Origin: Sphingomonas sp. OV641
GTDB lineage: Bacteria; Pseudomonadota; Alphaproteobacteria; Sphingomonadales; Sphingomonadaceae
NCBI RefSeq assembly: GCF_900109205.1
Contig: NZ_FNZB01000001.1
Span: forward strand, 1,984,001-2,048,000
Length of the DNA stretch: 64,000 nt
Reading direction: 5' to 3'
Part shown: one piece after another, positions 1 to 8,358 of the stretch
Layout of the letters: every line of letters starts with the position of its first letter
Numbering within the stretch: the first letter of the stretch is position 1
Translations under genes and position numbers: made by a program
The notes under the pieces: generated by a model
Database searches by the model: none
Told to the model about the DNA's origin: nothing
Seen by the model: the letters and a program-made list of their open reading frames with translations, nothing else

Positions 1-148
1 TGCGGATAAGATCGTCGTGCTGGAGGCCGGCCGCGTGGTCGAGCAAGGCACCCACACTGATCTGCTCCGCGCCGGCGGCACCTATGCCGAATTATGGGCC
101 CGCCAGGCGAACGAGCGGCGCGAGGCGGAGGAAGAGGTCGCCGAGTAG
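1..148 (+). CDS. ABC exporter ATP-binding domain, C-terminal fragment
   Basis: The reading frame is open from base 2 and ends at a TAG at 146-148, giving the last 48 residues of a protein that begins outside the window. The sequence carries the segment [18 protein letters not shown] followed by DLL and YAELWARQ. This is the usual D-loop-to-H-loop end of a nucleotide-binding domain in type I ABC exporters (MsbA/ATM1 class fused permease-ATPases). A charged Glu/Arg tail follows. The transported substrate cannot be inferred from this fragment. Confidence 0.85.
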   Translation, partial: ADKIVVLEAGRVVEQGTHTDLLRAGGTYAELWARQANERREAEEEVAE

Positions 149-160
149 CCCCCGCGGACG

Positions 161-433
161 TCAGGCGAGGAGGTCGCGATACGCCGGATGCTTGGCGATG
201 AACGCGGCCACGAACGGGCATTGCGCCACCACCCTCAGCTTCTGATCGCGCGCGCTGTCCAACGCCGCGCGGATCAGCTTGGAGCCGACGCCCCGCCCCT
301 CGATCTCCCTGGGGACGACCGTATGGGTGAAGACGATCCGATCGCCTTCCCGCTGATAGGCAGCGACCGCGCGATGGCCGTCCAGGTCCAGCTCGAATTC
401 CTGTTCGGCCCGATTGTCTCGTACATTGTTCAT
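161..433 (-). CDS. GNAT-family N-acetyltransferase (YjdJ/NATD1-like)
   Basis: A 90-residue protein convergent with the ABC gene. The central segment HTVVPREIEGRGVGSKLI matches the acetyl-CoA pyrophosphate-binding loop (R/Q-x-x-G-x-G/A) of small GCN5-related acetyltransferases. The C-terminal part, with VVAQCPFVAAFIAKHP, is typical of the compact NATD1/YjdJ group. Members of this group are single-domain acyltransferases of mostly unknown substrate. The ATG is preceded by an AGGATC Shine-Dalgarno-like sequence. It lies head to head with recQ. Confidence 0.85.
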   Translation of the reverse strand: MNNVRDNRAEQEFELDLDGHRAVAAYQREGDRIVFTHTVVPREIEGRGVGSKLIRAALDSARDQKLRVVAQCPFVAAFIAKHPAYRDLLA

Positions 434-519
434 GAGATGATCCTAGCCGATCGCGGCGCCGGATGCACCGGAACTCCGCCGGTTGCCGCTGCGATCCAGC
501 GGGCCTAGAGCCAAGCGGA

Positions 520-2286
520 ATGGCTGTTGATCCCGTTCCCGCCCTCCAGAAGCTGTTTGGTTTCCCCGATTTCCGCGGTGTGCAGCGCCAGGTGGTGGAT
601 CGGGTGCTGGCCGGGCAATCGACGCTCGCGGTGATGCCGACCGGCGCCGGCAAGTCGCTGACGTATCAGCTTCCTGCCACCATGCTGGACGGCACTTGCA
701 TCGTCGTGTCGCCGCTGATCGCATTGATGCATGATCAGCTCCGCGCCGCAGAGGCGGTGGGGATCCGGGCGGCCACCCTCACCAGCGTCGACGAGAACAA
801 GGCCGAGACGCGCGGCCGTTTTCTCGATGGCACGCTGGACCTCTTGTACGTCGCGCCGGAACGCGCCTCGACCGCGGATTTCCGCGAGCTGCTCGATCGA
901 GGGCGTGTCGCGCTGTTCGCCATCGACGAGGCGCATTGCGTCAGCGAGTGGGGCCATGATTTCCGGCCCGATTATCGCCTGCTCCGACCATTGCTCGACC
1001 GCTACGGCGATGTGCCGCGGCTGGCGCTGACCGCCACTGCCGACGAACACACCCGCGCCGACATTCTCGAACAGCTCGGGATCGGCGCGGACGGAATGAT
1101 CGTCGCCGGCTTCGATCGGCCAAACATTCGCTACGCCATTTCCACGCGCGACAATACGACGCGGCAAATCGCGGACCTGATCCGCGACACGCCCGGCCCC
1201 GGCATCGTCTATGCCCAGACCCGCGCCGGAACGGAGAAGCTGGCCGACGCGCTGCGCACCGCGACTGGCCGCCCGGTGCGCGCCTATCACGCCGGGCTGG
1301 ACCCTGAGGTCCGCCGCCGCAACCAGGCGAAGTTCGTCGAAAGCGAGGACATGGTGATCGTCGCCACGGTCGCCTTCGGCATGGGGATCGACAAGCCGGA
1401 CGTACGGTTCGTGGCCCACGCCGGCCTGCCAAAGTCGATCGAGGCCTATTATCAGGAAACCGGCCGCGCGGGGCGCGATGGCGATCCCTCCGTCGCGCAT
1501 CTCTTCTGGGGCGCGGAGGATTTCGCCCGCGCGCGTCAGCGTATCGCCGAGCTGGATCCGCAGCGCCAGCCGGGCGAGCGTGCCCGCCTCAATGCGCTGG
1601 GCGCGCTGGTCGAGACGGCGGGATGCCGCCGCCGCATCCTCCTGGCGCATTTCGGAGAGCATCCGCCCGAACGCTGCGGCAATTGCGACAATTGCCTGTC
1701 CCCGCCCGCGGCGATCGACGCGACCGAGACGGCACGCAAATATCTCTCCGCCGTATTCCGAACGGGGCAAAGCTTCGGCGCGACCTACATCGAAACGGTG
1801 CTGACCGGAAAATCCTCCGACCGCAGCCTGATGAACGGGCATGAGGCGCTGTCGGTATGGAACATCGTGTCGGGCGATGAAGCGGCGCTGCTGAAACCGG
1901 TCGGCCGCGCGCTCCTGCTGCGCGACGCGCTGCGGACCAATCCGCACGGCGGGCTCGAGTTCGGCCCTGCCGCCCGCGCGCTGATAAAAGGCGAGGACAC
2001 GCTGTCGCTGGTGGTTCCGCCCAAGCGCGAACGGCGGCGGCGCGGCGGCGACGCAACACCCAATCCGGTCGGCGATGCACTGTTCGAGGCGCTGCGCACC
2101 CGCCGGCGCGAGCTGGCGCAGGAGGCCGGCGTGCCGCCCTATGTGATCTTCCATGATTCGGTGCTGCGCGAAATGGCAGCGCGACGCCCCGGCTCGCTGT
2201 CCGCGATGGCGCACCTCACCGGAGTCGGACAGCGCAAGCTGGATGCCTATGGCGAGGCGTTCCTCCGCGTGATTCGCGAGAACTAG
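520..2286 (+). CDS. recQ: ATP-dependent DNA helicase RecQ
   Basis: A 588-residue superfamily 2, 3'-5' DNA helicase acting in recombination and stalled-fork repair. Walker A is MPTGAGKS (K45) and motif II is DEAH at 136-139, followed by the RecQ-type aromatic-rich loop HCVSEWGHDFRPDY. The second RecA lobe ends in the GRAGRDG arginine-finger motif. A zinc-binding segment follows with C-x(n)-CGNCDNC, then a winged-helix region and a C-terminal HRDC domain. I chose the ATG at 520 because the ATG at 463 only adds a non-homologous 19 residues that run into the divergent GNAT gene leader. Length is usual for RecQ. Confidence 0.95.
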   Translation: MAVDPVPALQKLFGFPDFRGVQRQVVDRVLAGQSTLAVMPTGAGKSLTYQLPATMLDGTCIVVSPLIALMHDQLRAAEAVGIRAATLTSVDENKAETRGRFLDGTLDLLYVAPERASTADFRELLDRGRVALFAIDEAHCVSEWGHDFRPDYRLLRPLLDRYGDVPRLALTATADEHTRADILEQLGIGADGMIVAGFDRPNIRYAISTRDNTTRQIADLIRDTPGPGIVYAQTRAGTEKLADALRTATGRPVRAYHAGLDPEVRRRNQAKFVESEDMVIVATVAFGMGIDKPDVRFVAHAGLPKSIEAYYQETGRAGRDGDPSVAHLFWGAEDFARARQRIAELDPQRQPGERARLNALGALVETAGCRRRILLAHFGEHPPERCGNCDNCLSPPAAIDATETARKYLSAVFRTGQSFGATYIETVLTGKSSDRSLMNGHEALSVWNIVSGDEAALLKPVGRALLLRDALRTNPHGGLEFGPAARALIKGEDTLSLVVPPKRERRRRGGDATPNPVGDALFEALRTRRRELAQEAGVPPYVIFHDSVLREMAARRPGSLSAMAHLTGVGQRKLDAYGEAFLRVIREN

Positions 2287-2304
2287 GCCCCTCCCAATAT
2301 CGCG

Positions 2305-2327
2305 CGTCACCCCCGCGCAGGCGGGTA
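2305..2327. repeat. Half unit of the dispersed CGTCAT-CCCGC palindrome
   Basis: CGTCACCCCCGC-GCA-GGCGGG lies just after the recQ stop. It is half of the palindromic unit found complete at 15808-15901. The CCCGC/GCGGG hairpin could also help stop recQ transcription, but no T-run follows. Confidence 0.55.
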
Positions 2328-2462
2328 CCATAGGCGAAGGTCCACCGGAGGAGCGGCGACCGCAGCGGCCCTGTATCGCCGCTTTTGCGGCAATTACGGA
2401 GAGGGGTAAATTCAGCCGGCGAACCGGTTCTCCCCCGCGCCAACCTGCGCTATCTGCGCATC

Positions 2463-2897
2463 ATGCTCGACATTCGCCGTATCGATGATCGTATCTCCGT
2501 CGCCCCGCAGATTGACCCGGAAGATATCCCCGCGATCAAGGCGGCCGGGTTCGTCGCCATCGTCAACAATCGCCCGGACGGCGAGGAAGATGGCCAGCCC
2601 GGCGGCGATGCGATCCGCGCCGCGGCGGAGGATCATGGCCTGTCCTATACCGCGATCCCGATCACCCATGCCGGTTTTTCGATGCCGCAGGTAACCGCGA
2701 TGATCGACGCGCTGGGTGCCGCGAACGGCCCGGTGCTGGCCTATTGCCGCTCGGGCACGCGCTCCTGCAACCTGTGGGCCTTGTCGCAGGCCGGGCTTGG
2801 CGGCGATGCGGACGCGCTGACTGCCAGCGCACTCGGTGCGGGCTATGACATCACGGGCCTGCGCCCGCTGATGGACGCGGTGGCGCCTCCCAAATGA
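2463..2897 (+). CDS. TIGR01244/DUF442 family phosphatase-like sulfurtransferase
   Basis: A 144-residue protein beginning MLDIRRIDDRISVAPQID, the conserved opening of the DUF442 (beta-lactamase-hydrolase-like, TIGR01244) family. The fold is that of cysteine-dependent dual-specificity phosphatases, and the P-loop-like segment LAYCRSGTRSCNLWAL carries the C-x5-R signature (CRSGTR). In some bacteria this domain is fused to a persulfide dioxygenase-like or rhodanese module and works in sulfide/persulfide handling; here it stands alone. An upstream in-frame start at 2385 was rejected because those 26 residues are not part of the family. It overlaps the next gene by 4 bases (ATGA). Confidence 0.85.
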   Translation: MLDIRRIDDRISVAPQIDPEDIPAIKAAGFVAIVNNRPDGEEDGQPGGDAIRAAAEDHGLSYTAIPITHAGFSMPQVTAMIDALGAANGPVLAYCRSGTRSCNLWALSQAGLGGDADALTASALGAGYDITGLRPLMDAVAPPK

Positions 2898-3289
2898 TCG
2901 GGATCCTGGCGGGCGCGGCGCTCGCCACGGTGATCGCGCTGGGCACTGCGGCCTTCTGGCTGCTGCGACGCGGCGGGGGGAGTCGCCTCCATACGCCCGA
3001 AGAGGCAATGCAGGCCGCCGGCGAAGCGCTCACCGGCTTCGTCCCGCTCTCGGCAGCGGTTGGGCGCGATGGACAGGCGGCGCTCGTCTTCGGAGAAGGC
3101 CTGCGGGTCGCGGTCGTCAAGATGCGCCGCGCCGAGGCGGCGGCGCGCGAGATCGTCTGGGGCGATGTGCGCGCCACGCGCGAGGGGCTTTTGGTGGCTA
3201 CCGGGGACTGGCGGCTCGGCACGGTGCTGATCGCGGAAGTCGACAATCTCGATGTCCGCCGCCTCGCACCGCAACTGACCCGCGGCTGA
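2894..3289 (+). CDS. Hypothetical membrane-anchored protein
   Basis: A 131-residue protein I do not recognise. Residues 3-24 form one hydrophobic helix followed by LLRRGGG, suggesting an N-terminal membrane anchor with a soluble part of about 105 residues. The start ATG overlaps the stop of the DUF442 gene (ATGA), so the two are likely translated together. The soluble part has alternating hydrophobic strands (ALVFGEGLRVAVVKMRR, then GLLVATGDWRLGTVLIAEVDNL), consistent with a small beta-rich domain. No catalytic motif is visible. Confidence 0.75.
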   Translation: MIGILAGAALATVIALGTAAFWLLRRGGGSRLHTPEEAMQAAGEALTGFVPLSAAVGRDGQAALVFGEGLRVAVVKMRRAEAAAREIVWGDVRATREGLLVATGDWRLGTVLIAEVDNLDVRRLAPQLTRG

Positions 3290-3306
3290 TCCGCCCACGC
3301 GCCGGA

Positions 3307-4899
3307 TCAGGTCACCAGCCGCTGCAACGCCGCCAGCGTATCCGCCTCCGCCGCCGGCTTGTCCGTCCGGATGCGCGAGATCCGGGGAAAGCGCATCGCC
3401 ACGCCCGACTTGTGCCGCTTGGACGCGTGGATCGAATCGAACGCCACTTCCAGCACCAGCGTCTTTTCCACCTCGCGTACCGGGCCAAAGCGGTTGAGCG
3501 TGTGCGTCCGCACGAACTTGTCGAGTTGCCGCAGCTCCTCGTCAGTGATGCCGGAATAGGCCTTGCCCACCGGCAGCAGCTCGCCGTCCTCGGTCCAGCA
3601 CCCGAACGTATAATCGCTGTAAAAGGACGATCGCCGCCCGTTGCCGCGCTGCGCATACATCATCACGCAATCGGCGGTCAGCGGATCGCGCTTCCACTTG
3701 TACCACAGGCCAGCGCGCCGACCGGGTACATAGGGCGCGTCCCGCCGCTTCAGCATCACGCCTTCGATCGCCGCATCGCGCGCGCCGGCACGGATGCCTT
3801 CAAGCTCGGTGAAATCCTCTGCCTCGATCAGCGCGCTGACGTCGAAGCGGTCCGGGTTCAGCCGCTCGGCGAAGAGCTCCAGCCGCGCCCGGCGCTCATG
3901 CCACGGCAAAGCGCGCAAATCCTCCGCCCCGTCGAACAAAATGTCGTACAGGCGAACGAAAGCGGGCGCCTCGTCCAGCATCTTGGGCGAAACCACCTTG
4001 CGGCCCAGCCGCTGCTGCAGCGCGTTGAAGCTCGCCGCGCCGCCGCCTTCCTCTAGCGTGCCGCCCTGCGCCTCGCCGCGCACCAGTAGCTCGCCATCCA
4101 CCACGCCATGTTCGGCAAAGGCGGATGCGACATCGGGAAAGGCGCGGGTCACATCATCGCCGGTGCGGCTGTAAAGCCGCGTCTCCCCGGCCAGATGAAC
4201 GATCTGCACCCGGATGCCGTCCCATTTCCATTCCGCGGCATAATCGGAAAGGTCGACGCGCAGGTCCTCCAGCGGATGCGCCAACATGAAGGGGCGGAAC
4301 ACCGGCACATTGTCCGCCGTCGGCTGCTCGCCGCGCCCCTCGGCCCAGGCGAACAGGCTGGCGTAGGGCGGCTCGATCCCGTGCCACACCTCCTCCACCG
4401 CATCCACGTCGATGCCGAACGCATCCGCCAGCGCCTGTTTGGCAAGCCGCGCCGAGACACCGACGCGCAGCGCGCCGGTCGCCATCTTCAGCAGCGCAAA
4501 GCGCTCCTCGGCATCCAGCACGTCCAGCATCTGCGCCAGCGCGCCCGGCGCCTCGCTGCGCGACAGGTGCATCAGCCGGTCGATCACCCTCGCTACCGAC
4601 AGCGGCTCCGGCTTGTCGGGCAGATCCGGCGCCGGCCACAGCAGGGCGATGGTTTCCGCCGAATCGCCTACGAAGTCGCGGCTCATGCGATACAGCACGG
4701 GATCAACCCGTTCCTCGATCAGCCCCCGGATCACCGCCGGCTTCACCCCGGCAATGTCGAGGTCGCCCGTCAGCGCCGCCATCGCCCAGCCGCGGTCGGG
4801 ATCGGGCGTGGTGCGGAGATAGTCTCCGATGAGCTTCAGCTTCGCATTGCGCGAGCGGGTGTAGATCAGCGAGTCGAGTAGCTGCGCGAAGGCGTGCAT
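3307..4899 (-). CDS. ATP-dependent DNA ligase
   Basis: A 530-residue ATP-dependent ligase of the bacterial LigB/LigC-like class that works in repair beside the replicative NAD-dependent LigA. Motif I is EWKWDGIR with the adenylated lysine at K225. Downstream are DGELLV (motif III region), EGVMLKRRD (motif IV) and YKWKRDPLTADCV (motif V region), then an OB-fold domain. About 200 N-terminal residues form the DNA-binding domain. The start at 4899 (MHAFAQLLDSLIYTRS) matches the family; the ATG at 4947 adds low-complexity sequence that overlaps the divergent gene. No Ku gene or LigD-type polymerase domain is adjacent. Confidence 0.93.
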   Translation of the reverse strand: MHAFAQLLDSLIYTRSRNAKLKLIGDYLRTTPDPDRGWAMAALTGDLDIAGVKPAVIRGLIEERVDPVLYRMSRDFVGDSAETIALLWPAPDLPDKPEPLSVARVIDRLMHLSRSEAPGALAQMLDVLDAEERFALLKMATGALRVGVSARLAKQALADAFGIDVDAVEEVWHGIEPPYASLFAWAEGRGEQPTADNVPVFRPFMLAHPLEDLRVDLSDYAAEWKWDGIRVQIVHLAGETRLYSRTGDDVTRAFPDVASAFAEHGVVDGELLVRGEAQGGTLEEGGGAASFNALQQRLGRKVVSPKMLDEAPAFVRLYDILFDGAEDLRALPWHERRARLELFAERLNPDRFDVSALIEAEDFTELEGIRAGARDAAIEGVMLKRRDAPYVPGRRAGLWYKWKRDPLTADCVMMYAQRGNGRRSSFYSDYTFGCWTEDGELLPVGKAYSGITDEELRQLDKFVRTHTLNRFGPVREVEKTLVLEVAFDSIHASKRHKSGVAMRFPRISRIRTDKPAAEADTLAALQRLVT

Positions 4900-4949
4900 G
4901 GATGGTGCAACGCTTGGCGTGGCCGATGCGCTCCGGCTAGCGAGCATTG

Positions 4950-5816
4950 ATGACTCGCGCGCTCCGCACCACGCTCCTGATCCTGTTGCTGACCGCTATC
5001 GCCGGCGTCGGGCTGATCGTTCATGCCTGGCGCGAGGCGCATGGCCCTGCCGTGGTGCGGCGCGGCTCAATCGCACTTCCCGATTGGCCCGCCGGCGCAC
5101 CGCCGATCACGGTGGCGCTGGCGAGCGACATTCATGTCGGTGGCGGCGCCATGTCGCCCGCGCGGCTCGTGCGGGTGATGGATCAGATCGCGGCCGAACG
5201 CCCGGACCTCGCGCTGATCGCCGGTGACTTCATCCATGGGCATGAGGCGCAAACGGCGCACGCGGCGGCGCCGGCGCTCACCCGGGCCTTCCGACGGCTC
5301 CGCCCGCCGCTCGGAACGATCGCCGTACTCGGCAATCACGATAATGACAGCGATCCGGCCGGCGTGACGGCCGCGCTTCGCCGCGCCGGCGTCACCGTGC
5401 TGGAAAATGCCGCGGTGCGCCGCGGGCCTTTGGCGGTAGGGGGCGTGGGCGACGACTATAGCGGCCATGATCGATTGGCGGAAACGGCGCGGCAGCTACG
5501 CGCGCTTCCCGGCGCGCGCCTGCTCCTTACGCACTCCCCGGATCTCGCACCGGAAATGCCCGCTGACATATCGTTGCTGCTCGCCGGGCACACGCATTGC
5601 GGCCAGGTGGTCCTGCCGCTGGTTGGCGCCTTATGGATACCGGCGCGCCATGGCCGGCGCTACGCCTGCGGGATCGTCCGAGAGGGGCAGCGAACGGTGG
5701 TGGTCGGTGCCGGCCTCGGTACCAGCATGTTGCCGCTGCGGCTGGGCGCGCCACCGGACGTTTGGCTGCTTCGGCTGCACGGCACGCAGCGGCCGGCGCC
5801 CCGCGCCAGCCGCTGA
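4950..5816 (+). CDS. Membrane-anchored metallophosphoesterase (YkuE/YaeI-like)
   Basis: A 288-residue calcineurin-like phosphoesterase. Residues 5-25 form a hydrophobic N-terminal anchor. The five metal-binding blocks are present: SDIHVGG, AGDFIHG, LGNHDND, LLTHSPD and AGHTHCGQ. Relatives (YkuE, YaeI/LpxG) act at the membrane on lipid phosphoesters such as UDP-diacylglucosamine, so a lipid or cell-wall substrate is plausible but not shown. A TTG immediately upstream at 4947 is an alternative start. It is divergent from the ligase gene with 50 bases between the starts. Confidence 0.9.
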   Translation: MTRALRTTLLILLLTAIAGVGLIVHAWREAHGPAVVRRGSIALPDWPAGAPPITVALASDIHVGGGAMSPARLVRVMDQIAAERPDLALIAGDFIHGHEAQTAHAAAPALTRAFRRLRPPLGTIAVLGNHDNDSDPAGVTAALRRAGVTVLENAAVRRGPLAVGGVGDDYSGHDRLAETARQLRALPGARLLLTHSPDLAPEMPADISLLLAGHTHCGQVVLPLVGALWIPARHGRRYACGIVREGQRTVVVGAGLGTSMLPLRLGAPPDVWLLRLHGTQRPAPRASR

Positions 5817-5832
5817 GCATATCGGGCGCGCC

Positions 5833-6330
5833 TCAGGCCTTGCGGCTCGCCTCGAACAGGAACCAGGCACGCTCCTCCGCCTGATCGGTCCATTCGTCCA
5901 CGATGCCGCTGGTGGCATTGTCCTTCGCCGCATCGGCGGCGTCCTTCACCACGCGGAAGCTTTCCACGAGCTTCAGATTATCATCACGCAATTCGCTCAG
6001 CATCTCGCCCGCCGGGACGAAATCGCGATCATTGTCGGTGATCGTCTGGCGACGCGAAATGTCCCCGATCGAACGCAGCGTCACATTGCCCGTCTTGCGC
6101 ACACGCTCCGCGATGGCGTCGGTCACACCCAGGATCTGCGTCGCCTGATCGTCCAGCAACAGGTGATAATCCCGGAAATGCGGGCCTGAGACATGCCAGT
6201 GGAAGTTCTTGGTCTTGAGGTACAGCGCATAGCAATCCGCCAGCGCGGCGTTCAGCGCGTCGGCAACCGATCGGGTGTCGTTGCGGCGCAGATCGGACGG
6301 GGTCTTCAGGTCGGGGGCAATATCGGACAC
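5833..6330 (-). CDS. dps: DNA starvation/stationary-phase protection protein Dps
   Basis: A 165-residue ferritin-like mini-ferritin that forms a 12-subunit cage, oxidises Fe(II) with peroxide and protects DNA. The inter-subunit ferroxidase pattern H-x11-H-x14-D-x3-E is complete: H44, H56, D71 and E75, within NFHWHVSGPHFRDYH and ILGVTDAIAE. The C-terminal helix has EWTDQAEERAWFLFEA, conserved in the family. The N-terminus is short and only slightly charged. A near-consensus EcfG-type promoter lies 36-60 bases upstream of the ATG, so general-stress control is likely. Confidence 0.95.
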   Translation of the reverse strand: MSDIAPDLKTPSDLRRNDTRSVADALNAALADCYALYLKTKNFHWHVSGPHFRDYHLLLDDQATQILGVTDAIAERVRKTGNVTLRSIGDISRRQTITDNDRDFVPAGEMLSELRDDNLKLVESFRVVKDAADAAKDNATSGIVDEWTDQAEERAWFLFEASRKA

Positions 6331-6365
6331 GGTTGGGCGCTCCAGAAATTAGGCTTCGTTGCGTT

Positions 6366-6390
6366 AACGGTTCGATCGCGGAATCGCTCC
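6366..6390 (-). promoter_or_regulatory. Candidate EcfG (general stress sigma) promoter of dps
   Basis: On the minus strand GGAGC (6390-6386), a 16-base spacer and CGTT (6369-6366) match the alphaproteobacterial EcfG consensus GGAAC-N16/17-CGTT at 8 of 9 positions. The expected start point leaves a leader of about 28 bases before dps. Dps is a classic general-stress regulon member, which supports the call. Confidence 0.6.
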
Positions 6391-6421
6391 CAACGCATCC
6401 GACCTCCCGCCCAAATTTGGC

Positions 6422-6988
6422 TCAGATCAGCCGCATCGCTGACAGGCCGATGACGATCCCCGCCACGCCCAGCATAAGCGCGGAGACAAGGCGGATCGCG
6501 CGCTGCGGCAGCGCAAGCCATTGGCGTTCCCCCATCAGCGTCGCGGGGATGGTGATCGCCAGCGCACCGATCGTCCCGCCAACCGCCGCCAGCCAGGGCA
6601 GCTCGCTCCGCGCGGCGAGCGCCAGGACGATGAACTGCATCCGATCGCCGAAGATCATGATCGCCAGGCCGAGCGTGCTCGTGCCCGGTGCTCCCAGGCG
6701 CCATCCCTCCAGCCGGTCGGGCGATCGGGAGCGGATGGTGGTGCTCAGCGCGGCCAGCACCAGGGCGAGCGCCAGTAGCAGCAGGCACGCTTCCTGGGAC
6801 AACAGCGGGGCAAGGATAATCGCCCCCACCACACCCAGCGTGTAATTGCCGGCGAGCGCGACCGCCGTGGCGCCGATCACGACCGCCGGTACGCGAAACC
6901 GGTCGGCGAGAATCGCCGCCAGCCACGGCGTCTTGTCGCCGGCCTGGCATATCGCGCCCAGCACCAGGGCTGCCATCAGCGCGTCCAT
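6422..6988 (-). CDS. TMEM165/GDT1 family membrane protein (putative Mn/Ca exporter)
   Basis: A 188-residue membrane protein with about six hydrophobic helices in two pseudo-repeats. The family hallmark E-x-G-D-K/R-T appears in altered form: Q15-A-G-D-K-T20 in the first repeat and IFGDRMQ around D115 in the second. Family members (GDT1, MneA) exchange Mn2+ or Ca2+ for protons. The usual acidic residue three positions before the Asp is Gln here, so cation specificity may differ or be lost. A possible 23-codon upstream ORF ends 9 bases before its ATG. Confidence 0.8.
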   Translation of the reverse strand: MDALMAALVLGAICQAGDKTPWLAAILADRFRVPAVVIGATAVALAGNYTLGVVGAIILAPLLSQEACLLLLALALVLAALSTTIRSRSPDRLEGWRLGAPGTSTLGLAIMIFGDRMQFIVLALAARSELPWLAAVGGTIGALAITIPATLMGERQWLALPQRAIRLVSALMLGVAGIVIGLSAMRLI

Positions 6989-6997
6989 GGGCGCCGA

Positions 6998-7069
6998 TCA
7001 GATCCGGCGTGCGCCGCCCGCCGATCGCAGCGCGGCGAGCACATCCCTGCCTTGTTGTTGCTCACGCAT
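6998..7069 (-). CDS. Possible 23-aa leader peptide upstream of the TMEM165-like gene
   Basis: An ATG at 7069 preceded by AAGGGGAAT (a good Shine-Dalgarno) opens a 23-codon frame, MREQQQGRDVLAALRSAGG and four more residues, ending 9 bases before the TMEM165-like start. It is too short for conventional gene finding. It could be a leader peptide that couples translation to the exporter gene, or chance. There is no homology evidence. Confidence 0.3.
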   Translation of the reverse strand: MREQQQGRDVLAALRSAGGARRI

Positions 7070-7267
7070 ATTCCCCTTATGCAGACGCCATGCGGCACGG
7101 GCTACTCGGGCGTCGGTTCGCTCGTGCGGGATCGGCATGAAGGTGCCGTTAAAGCCGCCCTCGGCTTGACTTTCCGACGATGATCCTGCATGCGCCCGCC
7201 TCTGAAAGCGGCGCGCCCACGCTCGCCGCTATTTTTTGTTTCGCTTCAAGAACAGGATTCGCGGGTC

Positions 7268-7435
7268 ATGGCAAAGCCGACCACCGTCAAGATCAAGCTC
7301 GTCAGCTCGGCTGACACCGGCTTCTTCTATGTCACCAAGAAGAACCCCCGTACCAAGACGGAAAAGCTGAGCTTCAACAAGTATGATCCCGTCGTGCGCA
7401 AGCACGTCGAGTTCAAGGAAGCAAAGATCAAGTAA
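7268..7435 (+). CDS. rpmG: 50S ribosomal protein L33
   Basis: A 55-residue ribosomal protein of the large subunit, near the E site. The sequence [20 protein letters not shown] followed by [21 protein letters not shown] and [10 protein letters not shown] is the full L33 family. The zinc-binding cysteines of the C+ form are absent, so it is the zinc-independent C- form usual in alphaproteobacteria. The ATG at 7268 is chosen by homology; an upstream in-frame start at 7190 adds 26 unrelated residues. It is a single-gene unit with a stem-loop downstream. Confidence 0.97.
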   Translation: MAKPTTVKIKLVSSADTGFFYVTKKNPRTKTEKLSFNKYDPVVRKHVEFKEAKIK

Positions 7436-7446
7436 TCCGACGTGAT

Positions 7447-7475
7447 CGGCGAACGCGCACGAACTGCGTTCGCCG
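7447..7475 (+). terminator. Stem-loop after rpmG
   Basis: CGGCGAACGC (7447-7456), a 9-base loop and GCGTTCGCCG (7466-7475) form a perfect 10-bp hairpin 11 bases after the rpmG stop. No T-run follows, so it is either a weak intrinsic terminator or an mRNA 3'-end stabiliser. The rest of 7476-7615 holds no gene that I can support. Confidence 0.6.
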
Positions 7476-7615
7476 ACGGTATCGGATTGCTCCCTTGCGT
7501 CGGCGCCGACGGTGATTCGTGCTCAGTCACGGTCCGCTGAATCGGCCTGACGAACGCAGGCGCTTCACGCGGAACGGCATCAGCCCCGCCTGATCGGACG
7601 ATCGGGCGGCTGTGG

Positions 7616-8317
7616 CTATTTGCGCGTCCCGCAGACCACTGGCCCGCCCGCCGCCGCGCGCACGGTACATTTCGCCGGCCCGGTGATGATGACCCTGCCC
7701 AACCCGGTCGTGGTGACCTGCGCGGTTTGACGCGCCATTGCCGTGGTTTCACCCAGGCCGTTCAGTTGCACCGTCAAATCTTTCACCGCCAGTTTGGCCG
7801 CGTCGATGGTACCGGTTCCGTCGCTGCTCAGCCGCGCCCGATTCGCCTGCCCGGCGACCGTCAGCGCCCCGGAGCCCAGCAGCGATGCGGTGAACTGATC
7901 GGCCTCGATCCGGTCGATCGTCAGGCTGCCGGCACCATGGACGGCGACCGCCACCTGCTGCCCGGCCATGCGATTGACGGTGGTGCGCGCCCCGGCGGAC
8001 ACTGCCAGATTGCCTAGGCGCGGCGTGGAAAGGGTGATGATCGCCGCCGCGGCATTGGCCTTGGCGAATCGCTCGCCCCAACCGCCCGAGCCCATCCGAA
8101 CGGTTAGGGTCGCGCCATTCACCGCGATCGCGACCCGCTCGATCAGGTCGCGATCGCCCTTGATCGTCGCGCCCGGCGAAGCGCCGGTGACGATCCGCAC
8201 CTCAAAGGGGCCGTCAACGCGTACCCGCTCGAAACTGCCGACGGAGACGACCCGATCCGCCGCGGCCGCTGGCACAGCCGCCAGGAGCAGCAGAAGACAT
8301 AAAAAGCGCGCGATCAT
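7616..8317 (-). CDS. GIN-domain (DUF2807) secreted protein, paralogue 3
   Basis: A 233-residue exported protein. The start at 8317 gives a signal peptide (MIARFLCLLLLLAAVPAAAA); the longer frame to 8407 adds non-signal sequence. The mature part is a putative auto-transporter adhesin head (GIN) domain: repeated GSG/GAG turns of a right-handed beta-helix, including TMPRLGNLAVSAGA-like rungs. It ends with A-x-C-TVRAAAGGPVVCG, two cysteines in the same places as in the two upstream paralogues. It lies 41 bases after paralogue 2 on the same strand, probably one transcript. Function of the family is not established; envelope-stress roles have been proposed. Confidence 0.8.
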   Translation of the reverse strand: MIARFLCLLLLLAAVPAAAADRVVSVGSFERVRVDGPFEVRIVTGASPGATIKGDRDLIERVAIAVNGATLTVRMGSGGWGERFAKANAAAAIITLSTPRLGNLAVSAGARTTVNRMAGQQVAVAVHGAGSLTIDRIEADQFTASLLGSGALTVAGQANRARLSSDGTGTIDAAKLAVKDLTVQLNGLGETTAMARQTAQVTTTGLGRVIITGPAKCTVRAAAGGPVVCGTRK

Positions 8318-8358
8318 GGCGCGGTCAGTCGCACCAACCACCAGCCGCGCGCAAGGGC

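Noticed and set aside
505..2331. 608-codon minus-strand frame antisense to recQ
   Set aside because: It mirrors recQ codon bias in a high-GC genome; it shows no domain and runs through both intergenic ends. The plus-strand product is a clear RecQ.
7070..7190. yybP-ykoY manganese riboswitch upstream of the TMEM165-like gene
   Set aside because: I looked for the conserved GGGGAGUA and the characteristic loop sequences on the minus strand; only AAGGGGAAT is present, which is better explained as a ribosome site.
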